This document shows, piece after piece, positions 48,645 to 59,600 of a DNA stretch of 64,000 nt. This stretch comes from an uncultured Pseudomonadales bacterium (GTDB taxonomy: Bacteria; Pseudomonadota; Gammaproteobacteria; Pseudomonadales; Azotimanducaceae). The stretch spans positions 3,410,001 through 3,474,000 of the forward strand of contig OY282447.1 in NCBI GenBank assembly GCA_958296165.1, given 5' to 3'. Within the stretch, counting starts at the first letter, position 1, and each line of letters opens with the position of its first letter. The position numbers and the translations under genes were made by a program. Under the pieces are notes generated by a model that was not told where the DNA came from, did not search any database, and was given only the letters and a program-made list of their open reading frames with translations.

Positions 48645-50388
48645 CCCTATTGTTGCATTAGATTCTCAATCTATCCCCTTGGGATTGAGAGGCACGGCGA
48701 GCCATAGTCGGTTCTCCCGACGAAACGAAGCGGGGGAAGAGTAGGCGTGCGCCAAGGAAAGGCGCGACGAAGGCGTTTCGGCAAGGACGATTCGGATCCT
48801 CCCCGATTCGATCCAATGCGGTTTTCCGGCGTTGCCGCTCAAACGCACCGGCGGTTGGCCTGAGCGGCGCCGCTCCGACGACGCCTTTCGTTCTTTCGAA
48901 AACCGATGCCGAATCGTTCTGCGGATCTGGGAAGCGGCGGCCTCCCTTGGTACGATGGAGGTGCTCAAACAAACATCGAAGGAGGCCGCCGAAGTGAAGC
49001 CTGGCAGGAACGCCGTGCGCGGAAAAGCGAACCGGGCGCTGGAAATCAGATTCGAGGCGCAGCGCCTCGCGTCGCACGCCGGGCTGGTCGTCTTCCAGCG
49101 GCTGTTCGCCCGGCTGGGGCTGAAGGAGCGCCTGCGGCCGTGCTTCCGGCACCTGCCCGAGCGCGCCTACCCGCCGCACGCCGTCGTCCTGCTGCTGGTG
49201 GTTCACCTGCCGCTCGGCTGCCGCAGCCTGCGCGACATGGCGCGCTGCCGCAACGACGAGGCGGTGCGGCGCGCGGCGGGGCTGCGGCGGCTGCCGGACG
49301 TGTCGACGGTCTCCCGCGCGCTCGCCGGCATGGACGGGCGCTGCGTCGACAAGGTGCGGGCGGCGAACCGGGAACTGGTGGCCGGGCGGCTGCGGACGCT
49401 GCGCCCGAAGCGGACGACGGTCGACTTCGACGGCTCGGTGCCGGGCACGAAGCGGCGGGCGGAAGGCGCGGCGGCGGGCTGCAACCCGCGGCGCAAGGGC
49501 CAGCGCAGCCACTGGCCGCTGTTCGCCACCGTGGCGCAGACCAGCCAGGCGCTGGACGTGCTGCACCGCCCCGGCAACGTGGCCGATTCCACGGGAGCCC
49601 GGGAGTTCATGGACGAAACGCTGGCCCGCCTGCGCGACGCGCTGCCCGGAACGCGGCTGGAGGCGCGCGCCGACGGCGCCTTCTTCGGCGAGGACGTCCT
49701 CGATCTGTTCGAGCGGCGCCGCGTCGACTGCTCCGTGTCCGTGCCCTTCGAGCGCTTCCCGGCGCTCAAGCGGCTGATCGAGAGCCAGACCCGATGGCGC
49801 AAGGCCGGCCGGGACGCCGAGTGCGTCGAGCCGGACTGGAAGCCGGACAGCTGGGCCAGCCAGCGCCGCATCGTCGTGATCCGCCGGCGCGTGCCGATCC
49901 GCCGCCCGGGGCCCCTGCAGCTCGACCTGTTCGAACCCCGCGCCCACGGCTTCGAGTTCAAGGCCGTCGTCGCCAACAAGCGCCAGAGCGCCCGGCGCGT
50001 CGCCCTGTTCCACGACGGCCGCGGCGCCCGGGAGGCCCTGTTCGCCGAACTCAAGTCGCAGTGCGGACTGTCCCGCGTCCCCGCCCGCCGCGAACCCGCC
50101 AACCGCCTGTTCGCGCTCGCCGCCATGCTCGCCCACAACCTCGCCAGAGAACTCCAGATGGCCGCCCGCTCGCCGCAGCGGCGCGCCAGCGCCAGGCGCT
50201 CCCCGCTCTGGAACTTCGAGCAGCTGCGCACGATGCGCAACGACTTCCTGCTGCGCGCCGGACGCTTCCTCCACCCGCAGCGAAAACCCGTCCTTTCCAT
50301 CATGTGCGACCCCAGGACCGAGGCCAGGATGAACGACTGCCTCGCCGCTTTCGCCCTATAGATCGGCGTACTTAATGCAACATTAGGG
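48645..50388 (+). mobile_element. IS1380-family insertion sequence
   Basis: A 1,744-bp element with termini CCCTATTGTTGCATTA and, inward from the right, CCCTAATGTTGCATTA. It is flanked by the 4-bp direct repeat GTTA (48641-48644 and 50389-50392), the target length usual for IS1380. Excision restores the reading frame of the interrupted membrane-protein gene, confirming the boundaries. Confidence 0.9.
48994..50361 (+). CDS. IS1380-family transposase
   Basis: DDE transposase, 455 residues from a GTG at 48994 preceded by AAGGAGG. Conserved IS1380 features include TTVDFDGSVPGTKRRAEGA (first Asp), GCNPRRKGQRSHWPLFATV, the RPGN stretch VLHRPGNVADSTGA and RLEARADGAFFGED (second Asp). The C-terminal FAELKSQCGLSRVPARREPA carries the catalytic Glu region, with NRLFALAAMLAHNLARELQM after it. 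The frame is open throughout, so the element may be active. An upstream ATG at 48955 in the same frame lacks as good a ribosome site. Confidence 0.9.
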   Translation: MKPGRNAVRGKANRALEIRFEAQRLASHAGLVVFQRLFARLGLKERLRPCFRHLPERAYPPHAVVLLLVVHLPLGCRSLRDMARCRNDEAVRRAAGLRRLPDVSTVSRALAGMDGRCVDKVRAANRELVAGRLRTLRPKRTTVDFDGSVPGTKRRAEGAAAGCNPRRKGQRSHWPLFATVAQTSQALDVLHRPGNVADSTGAREFMDETLARLRDALPGTRLEARADGAFFGEDVLDLFERRRVDCSVSVPFERFPALKRLIESQTRWRKAGRDAECVEPDWKPDSWASQRRIVVIRRRVPIRRPGPLQLDLFEPRAHGFEFKAVVANKRQSARRVALFHDGRGAREALFAELKSQCGLSRVPARREPANRLFALAAMLAHNLARELQMAARSPQRRASARRSPLWNFEQLRTMRNDFLLRAGRFLHPQRKPVLSIMCDPRTEARMNDCLAAFAL

Positions 50389-51966
50389 GTTAGCAATACT
50401 TCTGATCGCAACATCTGTTCTCATACGCCGTGTCCCGCCTGTTGTTTCGGCCATCTACTTAATTGCTATTTTTGGAATGACGATGATTCCATGGAACCCG
50501 GGACAGCCGAATACAGCGGTTTCTTGGGCGATGTTCTACAACCGCTGGTGTTGGTCGGCCCTTGCCATACTCTTCCTATATTTCTTACCTCCCCAATCTG
50601 AGAAATCGTCGTCGAGCCGCTCAAGTCTATATGACTCAGTTATTGTGGCGGCTCTTCTGAGCTTTATCTTCTTCACAAAGATGTCGTATTTCGCCATCGG
50701 CGTCACATTTGTCGTCGCCTTCGGTGAAATAGTCAGGTCCTTCCGACCGGCTGCATCCACCGGTGTACTGCTCTTCGCCCTAGTGGTAACCAGCGTGGAG
50801 TTAGTCTTCGGCATAGTAATCCCCTATGTTGACCGACATATTGTACGCGATACAGATATCAGGTCCGCTCCGCGTGGAAAAATCGATGCAAGATATGTCA
50901 CGCAGCGCTGGCGAGATTGCGCTCGTAGTTGTTGGATATGTTGGTACGATTGTTGCTGGTGCCAAGTATAGGTGGCTGGACGTCGTCTTCGCCCTTTATG
51001 TGGGAATATCGAGTGTGGCAATACTCGGTCAGAATGCTCAGCTTGAACATTTCTTCTCGTTCATAGCACTATTTGCGCATATGGGCACGGTATGTCGTTC
51101 CATCGCAGCTCGTCAATTAACGCGTCTGTCGAGTTTTCTTCCGGCGGCGCTCGCCGCGCTTTTCATCTTGCCGTCTATGAAGCAACAGTGGGCGGCAACG
51201 ATAGAACACGTACAAGGAATTGGTAGGCCAGACCACGCTGTTGCGTTTGCCGCATTGGACGACGTCTTCGTGTCGGAGAAGGCGATCAATGTGTTCTCGA
51301 CTGGATTGCTATCGGGAGACCCAGCGACCCTGTTTCTTCATGCTCGCAGTACGAAGCCCGCACGGCGGCTTTCGCAGGCGGAGTACGTCTTTGCCCTACA
51401 GCGGGGGTTGGATCTGCTGACGCGGGCGGGCGTACAGAAGGGAAGCATACTGAATCTGGATTTCGCGAATGCCTTCCCTGTACTGAGTGGGTTGGATGCG
51501 CCACGCGGCGTCCCTGTGTTCTTCCACATTGGGAGGACATTTGCGCCAGCCACGACTCCAGCGGCAGATATATTCAAGGATGTGGACCTCATTGTGGTGC
51601 CCAAGTTCAATACCAGCGTGCGGACGCGGGATGTAATGTTGAATAGCTATGGTGACTATATTGACCGCACTTACCAGCTACTCGGCGAGAACGAGTGTTG
51701 GACGCTGCTGCGTCGTAGTCATGGTGCGAAAAGCACCGCACGAGCTGTGCCAAGGCCGTAGTGGAGTCTGAATCTTGAATACACAGCGTCCTGCTTCCCT
51801 AACTGCCTGGATGATCGCGTGGCCCGGGAGGCGGTTGGTTCAGCCAGTGCCTTGCCGGCTGGGCCTGTCGACTCGCCAGACACTCTGGATGAGGTGCGCG
51901 GCCGCTACAGCGCTAGCGGCTGATTCGCAACTTGGGGCGGCCTTACTCGCGCCACGCCATGGCTCG

Positions 51967-52311
51967 TCAAGCGGAGGCTTGCTTGAACGACGGAGCAGTG
52001 GGTTTCGGTAGCTGGAGATTCCCCACGCGGTAGTCCGGCAGCCCGGACTGGACGCGGTCGAGGAGCTTGCGCTTGAGCGCGGCCCGCTTCACATCCGCGT
52101 GCAAACGAAAGTAGTGAGGCTCCGCCGGAACGAAAATTTGGTCCAAATTGTCGTGCTGGACGGCGAACGTGACTTGGGCCTCAATGGCATCTACGAGCAC
52201 GTCGAGCGCGTCGTCGAACGTCTCGCCGTAGCCCCGCAAGCTCATTTCCAAGGCGATTGCACACCATGCGCCGTCCTCTCGCACGCCGAGCACGTCAAGG
52301 TTCAGTGCCAA
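51967..52311 (-). CDS. HicB-like small protein
   Basis: A 114-residue product whose first half (LDVLGVREDGAWCAIALEMS then LRGYGETFDDALDVLVDAIE) resembles the partial RNase H fold of HicB-type antitoxins, which bind a HicA toxin. No HicA-like dsRBD gene was found on either side, and the C-half (LKRKLLDRVQSGLPDYRVGN) lacks a clear DNA-binding motif. The start is a TTG at 52311 with a weak ribosome site. Could be a solitary antitoxin or an unrelated protein. Upstream lies a TTGACA promoter-like word. Confidence 0.45.
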   Translation of the reverse strand: MALNLDVLGVREDGAWCAIALEMSLRGYGETFDDALDVLVDAIEAQVTFAVQHDNLDQIFVPAEPHYFRLHADVKRAALKRKLLDRVQSGLPDYRVGNLQLPKPTAPSFKQASA

Positions 52312-52588
52312 CCGGGTCGACCAGTCTTCGCCAGCTTGGGATTCGCTGCCGGGTGGCGTTTGGCCGCTCCATGATTCTCACTCGTCACAACCGCTACACC
52401 CTCGGCTTGGCGCGCACGACTGCGCACGGCACCCTGTCTGCAAGCATCAACGTGAACAACGTACACGATCACTGTGTCAAGCGGTATCACGTTATCACGG
52501 GCGACGCACGGCAGTTCTGGCCGCGCTGTTGGCGATTGCAAAAAACGGGTAGGCTGGCTCTAGCTAGTCCGGTTCGAGCCTCGCCACC

Positions 52589-53800
52589 ATGCCCGAAACA
52601 CTCTCTCCAAACCCCACTCCAAACCCCACCCCAGAATCAACCCAAGAACGCGCCGTCACAGTCGAACCTTCAGGGCGGCACTATTCGCTCTTGGTGGCGC
52701 CGAGTGGCGGTTTCCTTGGCTTCGACGAGAATGGCGCATCGGCGGTGTTCTCGGTGGCCGGCGATCGCGTGATGTGGAAGCGCGAGGCCGATGGCTTCCT
52801 ACATGTGGGGTCGGGCCGAACCGCGCAATCGGCCGGCGCCGGGCGCATCACGATCGACGGCCGGACGCTAAACGAGCGCGGCCAGCCCGTTGGCGACGCC
52901 GCAGCCTTCACCGTCGGCCACGGCCCGGAGCAGCTGCCTTCCGAGTACCTGCGCTACTTCAAGGAACACGGCTGGGTATGCCTCACCTGCATCCTCTCGC
53001 CGGACGTCGTGGACGATTTGCAGCGCGTTGCCTGCACCGACGGCCATGCGGAGGCCACGCCGGATCGCAGCACGCCGCAGTTCAGCCAGAGCGTCGCCTT
53101 GGCGCGAACCGCAGCGGAGCCCGTCTCGCTCTGGGTGATTCGCCAATACATGCGTACCGAAGACATTCGCTTCGCCCACACGCCAGCGCTCATCGTCCTC
53201 ACGCAGGACGACGGCCAGCGCAACGTGCAGGGCTGGCACTCGGACTATCCCTATCACTGGGGCATTCCGGCGCGGGGCAAAGTGCCCACCCAAGCCGGCG
53301 ACGTGGTGCTCGGCGTGCAGCGCAACGTCTGCGTGTCCGCGTTCACCAAGGAGCGCGGCGCCACGGCGTTCAAGCTGGGTTCGCATGCGTTGGATCACGG
53401 GCCGCCGGATTCGTGGGGCACCGCCGGCGCCCACGCGAGGCCGGGCCATCGCGCCGCGCACGGTTTGCCATACAACGGCCCTGATGCAGACGTGATCGAG
53501 GCGCCGCCGGGCAGCATCATCCTCTACGATTCGCGCACTTGGCATCGCGCCGGCGTCAACTGCACAGTGCAGCCGCGCGCGGCGATGCTGCAAGCGGTCA
53601 CGCCAATGTTCGTCATGCCGAAGAACGACACCAGCGGCTCGTACAGGCACTTCATCCAAAGTGCGGCCTATCGGCAGTTGTCCGTGCGTGAACGCGACGA
53701 GATCCGCGCCATGATGGTGCATCGCTTCCTCGGGCCTGCTGGCCGCGATGTGATAACGGCCGATGCGGAGTTGACGTCGATCGTCGACGGCAGCGGCTAG
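52589..53800 (+). CDS. phytanoyl-CoA dioxygenase (PhyH) family protein
   Basis: Fe(II)/2-oxoglutarate-dependent oxygenase, 403 residues. A 120-residue N-terminal extension without recognised motifs precedes the jelly-roll core. The iron ligands are His and Asp in QGWHSDYPYHWG and the distal His in TWHRAGVNC; VQPRAAMLQAV carries the Arg that binds 2-oxoglutarate. PhyH proteins hydroxylate acyl-CoA, ectoine or secondary metabolites; the substrate is unknown here. No operon partner is obvious; the DUF58 gene follows 17 bases later. Confidence 0.85.
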   Translation: MPETLSPNPTPNPTPESTQERAVTVEPSGRHYSLLVAPSGGFLGFDENGASAVFSVAGDRVMWKREADGFLHVGSGRTAQSAGAGRITIDGRTLNERGQPVGDAAAFTVGHGPEQLPSEYLRYFKEHGWVCLTCILSPDVVDDLQRVACTDGHAEATPDRSTPQFSQSVALARTAAEPVSLWVIRQYMRTEDIRFAHTPALIVLTQDDGQRNVQGWHSDYPYHWGIPARGKVPTQAGDVVLGVQRNVCVSAFTKERGATAFKLGSHALDHGPPDSWGTAGAHARPGHRAAHGLPYNGPDADVIEAPPGSIILYDSRTWHRAGVNCTVQPRAAMLQAVTPMFVMPKNDTSGSYRHFIQSAAYRQLSVRERDEIRAMMVHRFLGPAGRDVITADAELTSIVDGSG

Positions 53801-53817
53801 TACAACGCTGTATCTAG

Positions 53818-54714
53818 GTGCGTGGCGTGAGGCAAGCCATCCCACCGGCAATGCTCGCCAAGCTCGGCAGCTTGGAGCTCATCGCTCGCGCTGCGGTGGA
53901 CGGCATGGTGCATGGCGCACATCGCACGAAGCGGCACGGTTTCAGCCCGGAGTTCGCGGAATACCGCGACTATGCGCCCGGCGACGATCTGCGCTTCATC
54001 GACTGGAATGCCTATGCCCGCACAGATCGGCTGTACCTCAAGCGCTATGAAGGCGAGACCAATACGCAGCTCTTGCTGCTGGTGGACGCCAGCGCGTCGA
54101 TGGGGGTTGGCGAAGCCCCTACCAAGCTCGATTATGCAACGTGGCTCGCCGCGGCGCTGGCGCTCATTGCCGCTCGCCAGCACGATGCGGCCGGGCTGGC
54201 CGCATTCAACGAAGAATTGCGCTGGCTGGCGCCACCGCGCAGCGGCGCCGCGCATCGACAAGCGCTGTTGCACGGCTTGGATGCGCTGACGGCCGTGGGC
54301 GGCTCCCATTGGCAGCGAGCGTTCGCACAGGTCGCCAACCGTGGCAGCCGGCGCGGCATTGTCGTCGCCATTTCGGATTTCTACTGCGAGGCGGAGGATT
54401 TCGGCCGCGCCTTGCGATTGTTGGGCACACGCGGCCACGACCTGATCGCCTTTCACCTGTTGAGCGCCGCAGAGCGGCAGCCACGGCTCAAGGCCGGGCG
54501 CAACACCACGCTGCGCGACGCGGAAACAGGCAGCGTGCTGGAAGTGGATGCGTTCGAGGTACGCAACGCCTATCCCCGTCGCTTGGCCGAACACGAGGCG
54601 TCGCTGCGCCAGGCGGCCGGCGTCGCCGGTGCCGACTACGTGCAGATGAATACGAACCAGCCGTTGGACGAAGCGCTCATCCGCTATCTGCGCTTCCGGG
54701 CCAGAAGGCCATGA
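53818..54714 (+). CDS. DUF58 domain protein
   Basis: 298 residues. The EFAEYRDYAPGDDLRFIDWN signature defines DUF58, next to a von Willebrand-like MIDAS motif VDASASMGVG. DUF58 proteins are encoded with MoxR AAA+ ATPases and BatA-like proteins and are thought to help assemble metal-containing or periplasmic complexes. It starts at a GTG (53818) without a clear ribosome site; the ATG at 53851 is a possible alternative. It overlaps the BatA-like gene by four bases (ATGA). No moxR gene precedes it. Confidence 0.88.
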   Translation: MRGVRQAIPPAMLAKLGSLELIARAAVDGMVHGAHRTKRHGFSPEFAEYRDYAPGDDLRFIDWNAYARTDRLYLKRYEGETNTQLLLLVDASASMGVGEAPTKLDYATWLAAALALIAARQHDAAGLAAFNEELRWLAPPRSGAAHRQALLHGLDALTAVGGSHWQRAFAQVANRGSRRGIVVAISDFYCEAEDFGRALRLLGTRGHDLIAFHLLSAAERQPRLKAGRNTTLRDAETGSVLEVDAFEVRNAYPRRLAEHEASLRQAAGVAGADYVQMNTNQPLDEALIRYLRFRARRP

Positions 54715-56627
54715 GCTTCGTCGCCGGCGCCTTCCTGCTTGGCTTTGCGGCGCTGGCGGTGCCGTGGTGGCTGCACAGGATGAACGAACGGGCGCCGGCG
54801 CAAACCGTCGTCGCGTCGCTGATGCTGATGCGGGAAGTGGAGGAACCGCTACACACGCGGCGCAAGCTGGCGCATCGGGCGCTGTTGGCGTTGCGGCTGG
54901 CATTGCTGGCGGCGCTGGTATTGGCCTTCGCGCAGCCGGTGGTGGAGTCCAGCGCTGGCCTCATCGCCGCCGATCGGGCGCGGCCGGCGAGGCTCGTGGT
55001 GCTAGACGGTTCATTATCCATGCGCCGCGCCGCGGTCTGGCCCGAAGCATTGGCGACGGCAAGGGGATTGTTCGACGCCGAAGCCGGCGACCGCGCCGTC
55101 TACGCGGGCGAACGATTGACCGTGCTGCCGGATTTCGCCGCCGTTGAACCGGGCTGGTCGCGTTTCGATTTCGCGGGTTTGCCGGACCGCCTGGCAGCCA
55201 TCGTTGCGGCGCTGCCCGAACCAGCGGTCGGTTGGGAGTTCCACATCGTGTCGGACTTCCAAGCGAGCGCGATCCCGGAGCGCTTCAACGCCTTGGCCGG
55301 AGGCATCTGGCCGTTCGTGCTCCATCCGGTTGGCGGCTTTGAAAGCAACTGGGCGGTCGAATCCATCGAGGTTTCGGAGCAGCGCATCGGCGTCGTCGTC
55401 GCCAGCTTCGCGGCCCTCGGCCGAGCGCTCACCGTTCGCTATGCCGGCGAGCAAGCCGACCTTCACCTTGCGGCGGGGTCGCGGCAGCGAGCGACGTTCG
55501 CGCTGCCGCCATCGGCACACAGCCAAACGGCACACGAGATCGTCATTGCGGCAGCAGACGCTCTGCCGGACGACGATGTGCGTCGCTTCGTCCTGCCGGC
55601 GGCGGAATCCGCCACCATTGCCGTGCTGGCTGAGAATGCCGATGCAAACGCGCTCGGATTTCTCGCCGCGGCTCTGGAAGCCAGTGGCGCCAAGCCGACG
55701 GTCGTGCAAGGCAGTGCGGACTGGCCCAGCGCTCCTGCGGCCTTGGTGTTGCTCGATCCAGGCGAGTTGCGCCCGGCCATGCAGCGGCGCGTGGAGCGCC
55801 ATCTGCAACAGGGTGGCGGCGCACTGCTCATCGCCGGGCCGCGCACGCGCCGCTTGGGCCGGCTGCCGATCGGCGGCGACGCGCTTGCAACACGTGTTTC
55901 GGTCGGCGCCGGCCGCCGCGTGGTTGCGGCCGACGCCTCGCATTCGATCGCTGGAGAGGGCTGGGCCGAAGGCTGGCAAGACGTCAGCGTGGAGCGCTAC
56001 CTCACGCTCGCCGCCCCGGCGCGGGAGACGATCCTGGCGCTGGCGGGCGATGGCGAAGCGGTTGGGGGCGTGGCGCCCCTGCTGGTGGAAAGGAGCTTTG
56101 GCAAGGGCCGCCTGCTGATCTTGCTCACCGCCTTGGATCGCACTTGGAGTTCGCTCGTGCTGCGCCCCGCATTCGTCGGCTTGATCGGCAACGCGATGGA
56201 CTATCTGGCCGGCAGACGGCCCCTGCATGCCAATGCCGGCGAGCCCTTGGCGTTGCGGGGCACATCGGCGCAGATCTTCAACGCCGAAGGCGCGCGGGCG
56301 CTGGCCCTAAGCGAGACCGGCGGCCGGCCCCTGGCGCGGGTAGACAGCCCTGGCGTGTACACCGTACGCTTGCCGGGCCGGGAAACGCTGCTGGCTGTGA
56401 ATGTGGATGTGCGCGAATCGAACCTGCGGCCAGTGCCCACGACCTTCCTCGAGCGCTGGCAGGAGGCCACCAAACAGCAGGCGCCAGCGGCGTCCGCCCA
56501 CCAAGCATCCGCGCCATCGTATCGCGAACTGGCGCCTTGGCTGCTGGCGCTGGCCGCGGCCCTGTTAGTGGCCGAATCCCTCGCTGCCAACATCGGCCAC
56601 CTGCGCCGCCGCGAGGCCATCGCATGA
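54711..56627 (+). CDS. BatA-like membrane protein (aerotolerance-regulator N-terminal domain)
   Basis: 638 residues. The N-terminal about 90 residues form the BatA domain, two membrane helices around the motif FAALAVPWWLHRMNERAP and ALLALRLALLAALVLAFAQP. A von Willebrand-like region starts with LVVLDGSLSMRRAAVWPEAL, and a C-terminal helix is LAPWLLALAAALLVAESLAA. It overlaps both its neighbours by four bases (ATGA each side), so the three genes are one translational unit, probably forming a complex in the inner membrane. Function of such complexes is not established. Confidence 0.85.
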   Translation: MSFVAGAFLLGFAALAVPWWLHRMNERAPAQTVVASLMLMREVEEPLHTRRKLAHRALLALRLALLAALVLAFAQPVVESSAGLIAADRARPARLVVLDGSLSMRRAAVWPEALATARGLFDAEAGDRAVYAGERLTVLPDFAAVEPGWSRFDFAGLPDRLAAIVAALPEPAVGWEFHIVSDFQASAIPERFNALAGGIWPFVLHPVGGFESNWAVESIEVSEQRIGVVVASFAALGRALTVRYAGEQADLHLAAGSRQRATFALPPSAHSQTAHEIVIAAADALPDDDVRRFVLPAAESATIAVLAENADANALGFLAAALEASGAKPTVVQGSADWPSAPAALVLLDPGELRPAMQRRVERHLQQGGGALLIAGPRTRRLGRLPIGGDALATRVSVGAGRRVVAADASHSIAGEGWAEGWQDVSVERYLTLAAPARETILALAGDGEAVGGVAPLLVERSFGKGRLLILLTALDRTWSSLVLRPAFVGLIGNAMDYLAGRRPLHANAGEPLALRGTSAQIFNAEGARALALSETGGRPLARVDSPGVYTVRLPGRETLLAVNVDVRESNLRPVPTTFLERWQEATKQQAPAASAHQASAPSYRELAPWLLALAAALLVAESLAANIGHLRRREAIA

Positions 56628-59600
56628 GTGCGCTGGCCGCCTATGTGGAACGCTGCCGAGGGCGGCTGCGCTGGCTGGCGCGGCTGCGGATCAGCGCGAT
56701 TGGCCTGGTCCTGGCCGCGGCGCTCACCCTCGTCTTCGCGCTAGCGGCCGCCCATCTTGTGCCTTCGGCCGGCTGGATCGTCGCCGCACGCGTCGCGCTC
56801 TACGCGGTGGTTGTGCTCGCCCTTTTCGCGGCGTTGCGACGCCGCATCGGTACGCGCCATGCGACCCGCCACGCCGAGCGCCGCGTTCCGGCGTTCGATG
56901 GCCGCCTCGCAACTTGGCACGATGCGGTGCGGCGCTCGCCGCCGCCCGTGTTGCTCTCGCAGCTAGCGGCGGAGGCAGAGCAGATCACGGCCGGGCAGGC
57001 GCCTGCCCGAGTGGTGCCGGCGTGGTTGTACGCCGCGCCTCTGGCGGCGCTCTTGGCCGCCGCACTGGCGCTCTTGTGGTCTTTGCAGTACGCGCCGCAA
57101 GGCTGGCGCCTGCCGGCGCAACGGCTGTGGCTCGGCGAGACGTTCTCGGACACGCGCCCGCGCATCGTCGTCCAACCCGGCGATGCCGTCGTGCCGCGCG
57201 GCAGCGACGTTCTGCTCAGCGCCCGCGCCTACGGGTTCGCCGCCGGTACGTTGCGGGTCAACGCCGCGTTCGCCGGCGCGGAAGGCTGGGAACGCGCCGA
57301 CATGCTGCCCATCGTGGGCGACGACGAACGCGGCCAGGAGTTCGTGCTGGTGGCCGTCACCGAGCCAGTGAGCTACTTCGTGAGTGCCGGCGGCGTCAAC
57401 TCGGACCGATTCCGCATCGACGTAGCCGATCTGCCAGTGGTGGAGGGCCTGGCGCTCACGCTCCACTATCCGGCGTGGACGCGCCTGGCCGCGAAACGCC
57501 AAGAGCACGGCGACGTGAGCGGCGTGGAGGGCACGCAGGTGCAGGTACACGTACACGCCAGCGAACCGTTGCGCACTGCACGGCTGGTGGTCGATGGCGA
57601 GGAGATCGGCCTGCAAGACGGCGTGGGCCGCTTCACCATCGAGAGGGCCGGCAGTTGGCACGTAGCGGTGCAGCACCGCGATGCGGTGGTGCGCGTGAGC
57701 GACGAATACTTCGTGGACGTGGTCGCCGACGAGCCGCCGGACGTGGAGTTCGTGTTCCCGGGCCACGACCGCTCGGCAACGCGCATCGAAGAAGTGGCGC
57801 TGCGCTTTCAAGCGCGCGACGACTTCGGCGTGGAAAACATGACGCTGCACTACGCCATCAACGGCGGCGATTGGCGCAGCGTCGCGGCGCCGCAAGCCGG
57901 CCAGCGCGAAACGCTGCTTGGCCATCTCTTCGAGTTCGAGAGCCTGCGTGCCGGCGATCGCCCGTTGCAGCCGGGCGATGTGCTCTCCTTCCACGTTGCA
58001 GCCAACGACCATCGGCAGTCCACCAAAAGCGCCCTCTACTTCGTGGACGTGCGCTCCTTCGAGAAGCGCTATCGCGAGCGCCAAGGCAACGGCGGCGGTG
58101 GCGGCGGCGATAACCCTTTGGAACTCTCTGCTCGCCAGCGCGAGATCGTCGCCGCCACTTGGAACCTGATCCGCGAACGCGACAGCGGCGAGCGCAGCGG
58201 CGACGATCTGCGCGACCAGGTGGACACCATCGCGCTCCTGCAGGGCACGCTCAAGAGCCAAGTGGAGACGTTGGTGGCCCGTGCCGAAGGTCGGCGGCTT
58301 TCCGAAGACGAACAGGTGGAGCCATTCGTGGCAGATCTCGCCGCCGCGGCCACGGCGATGGCCAGCGCCGAGCAGACGCTGGCCACGCACGATCTCGAAG
58401 GCGCCATATCCCCGGAACAACGCGCTCTGCAACACCTGCTCACCGCCGAAGCGGGCTTGCGCGACATCGACATCACGCTGTCTCAAGGCCGCGGCGAAGG
58501 TTCTGCCAGCCGTTCACTCGCGGAATTGGTGGACCTCGAACTCGATCCCGAACGCAACCGCTACGAGACGCCGCAGACGCCCAGCTTCGATAGGCGCGGC
58601 GATTCTCACGACGAGGACTGGCGGCGGCTGAACGAACTGGCACGACGGCAAGAGGAACTCGCACGCCGCCAGGAGCGCGGCGACAGCCCGGCAATGCCGC
58701 TGTCACGCTGGAATCTGGAACGCCTGGAACGGGAGCTGGACACGTTGCGGAACGAGCTGGCCGAGCGGGGCGAGCCTAGTGGCGACCCTCGCCACGGCGA
58801 CGGTGCTAGCAGCGGTGTGCGGCCAGGCGGCGCGGCAGGTACGCCGAGTGGACGCGCCGCGGCCGAATCCAGCGGCCCAGCGCTGGCCGACATCGATCGT
58901 GTTCGCGCCGCCATTGAGCGGTCTCTGGCCGGGCCGAATACACCGGGGTCACCGACCTTTCCGGAAGAGCCGAACGCCACCGCCGAGGTGCTTCGCCAAG
59001 GCGCAGCCGCCCTGCGCCGCGGGGCTGATGCGCTTCGCCGTCGGGCTCAAGGCGAGATCGCCGATCAAGTGCGCGAGGCTGAACGCCGCGCCGATGCCTT
59101 GCTGGCCGATCAGCGACGCATCGTGAAACGCCTTGAAGAACTGCAAGACGATGCCCTCGAAGCCGCCCGCGCCAGCAGGCCGTTTGCTTTCAACGACTTT
59201 GCGTTGGCGCCCGAAGCTGCCACCAAGCGCCGCATGCAGCGCGACATCACCCAGCTCGCCGCAGACTTGGCGGACCTCCGCCAACGTATCGCCAACACGG
59301 CACCGGACGCTGCCAGGCAGCTAGACAGCGCCTTGGACGAACTCGGTGAATCGCGCATTGGCGAGCGACTCTCGGTTGGCGCGGAGTACTTCGAGGCGGG
59401 TCGCCCGTTGTTCATGATCGGCCAAGAGGCGCAGGTGGAACGCGCCCTCGCACAACTCGCGCGGCGCATCGGCACGGTTGCCGAAGAACTCGGCAACGCT
59501 GGCGACAGCTTCGAGCCCGGCCCCGCGGTGGAGGATGTGCAAGCGCTGCGCCGCCGCTTGCAGCAGGTCGGGGAGGGCGGCGATCCGGCGGAACTGAGGA

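Larger units (their letters stand above)
48324..51761 (+). pseudogene. polytopic membrane protein gene split by an IS1380-family element
   Basis: Removing the IS (48645-50388) and one GTTA repeat restores FAVT|LAILLIATSV in frame. The rebuilt protein of about 560 codons has many membrane segments (WPYALVFLLLCVGLFLYVLP, SVLIRRVPPVVSAIYLIAIF, TGVLLFALVVTSVELVFGIV) and a short soluble tail, like glycosyltransferase-39 or O-antigen-type envelope proteins, but no motif proves this. A second lesion, at a C4 run (50821-50824), shifts the frame again. The flanking sequence is visibly richer in A and T than the rest of the window, pointing to acquisition from elsewhere. Confidence 0.75.

Noticed and set aside
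51967..52541. Complete HicAB toxin-antitoxin pair
   Set aside because: The frame upstream of the HicB-like ORF does not resemble HicA (no GSHH/GSH-type motif), so only a solitary HicB-like protein is reported.
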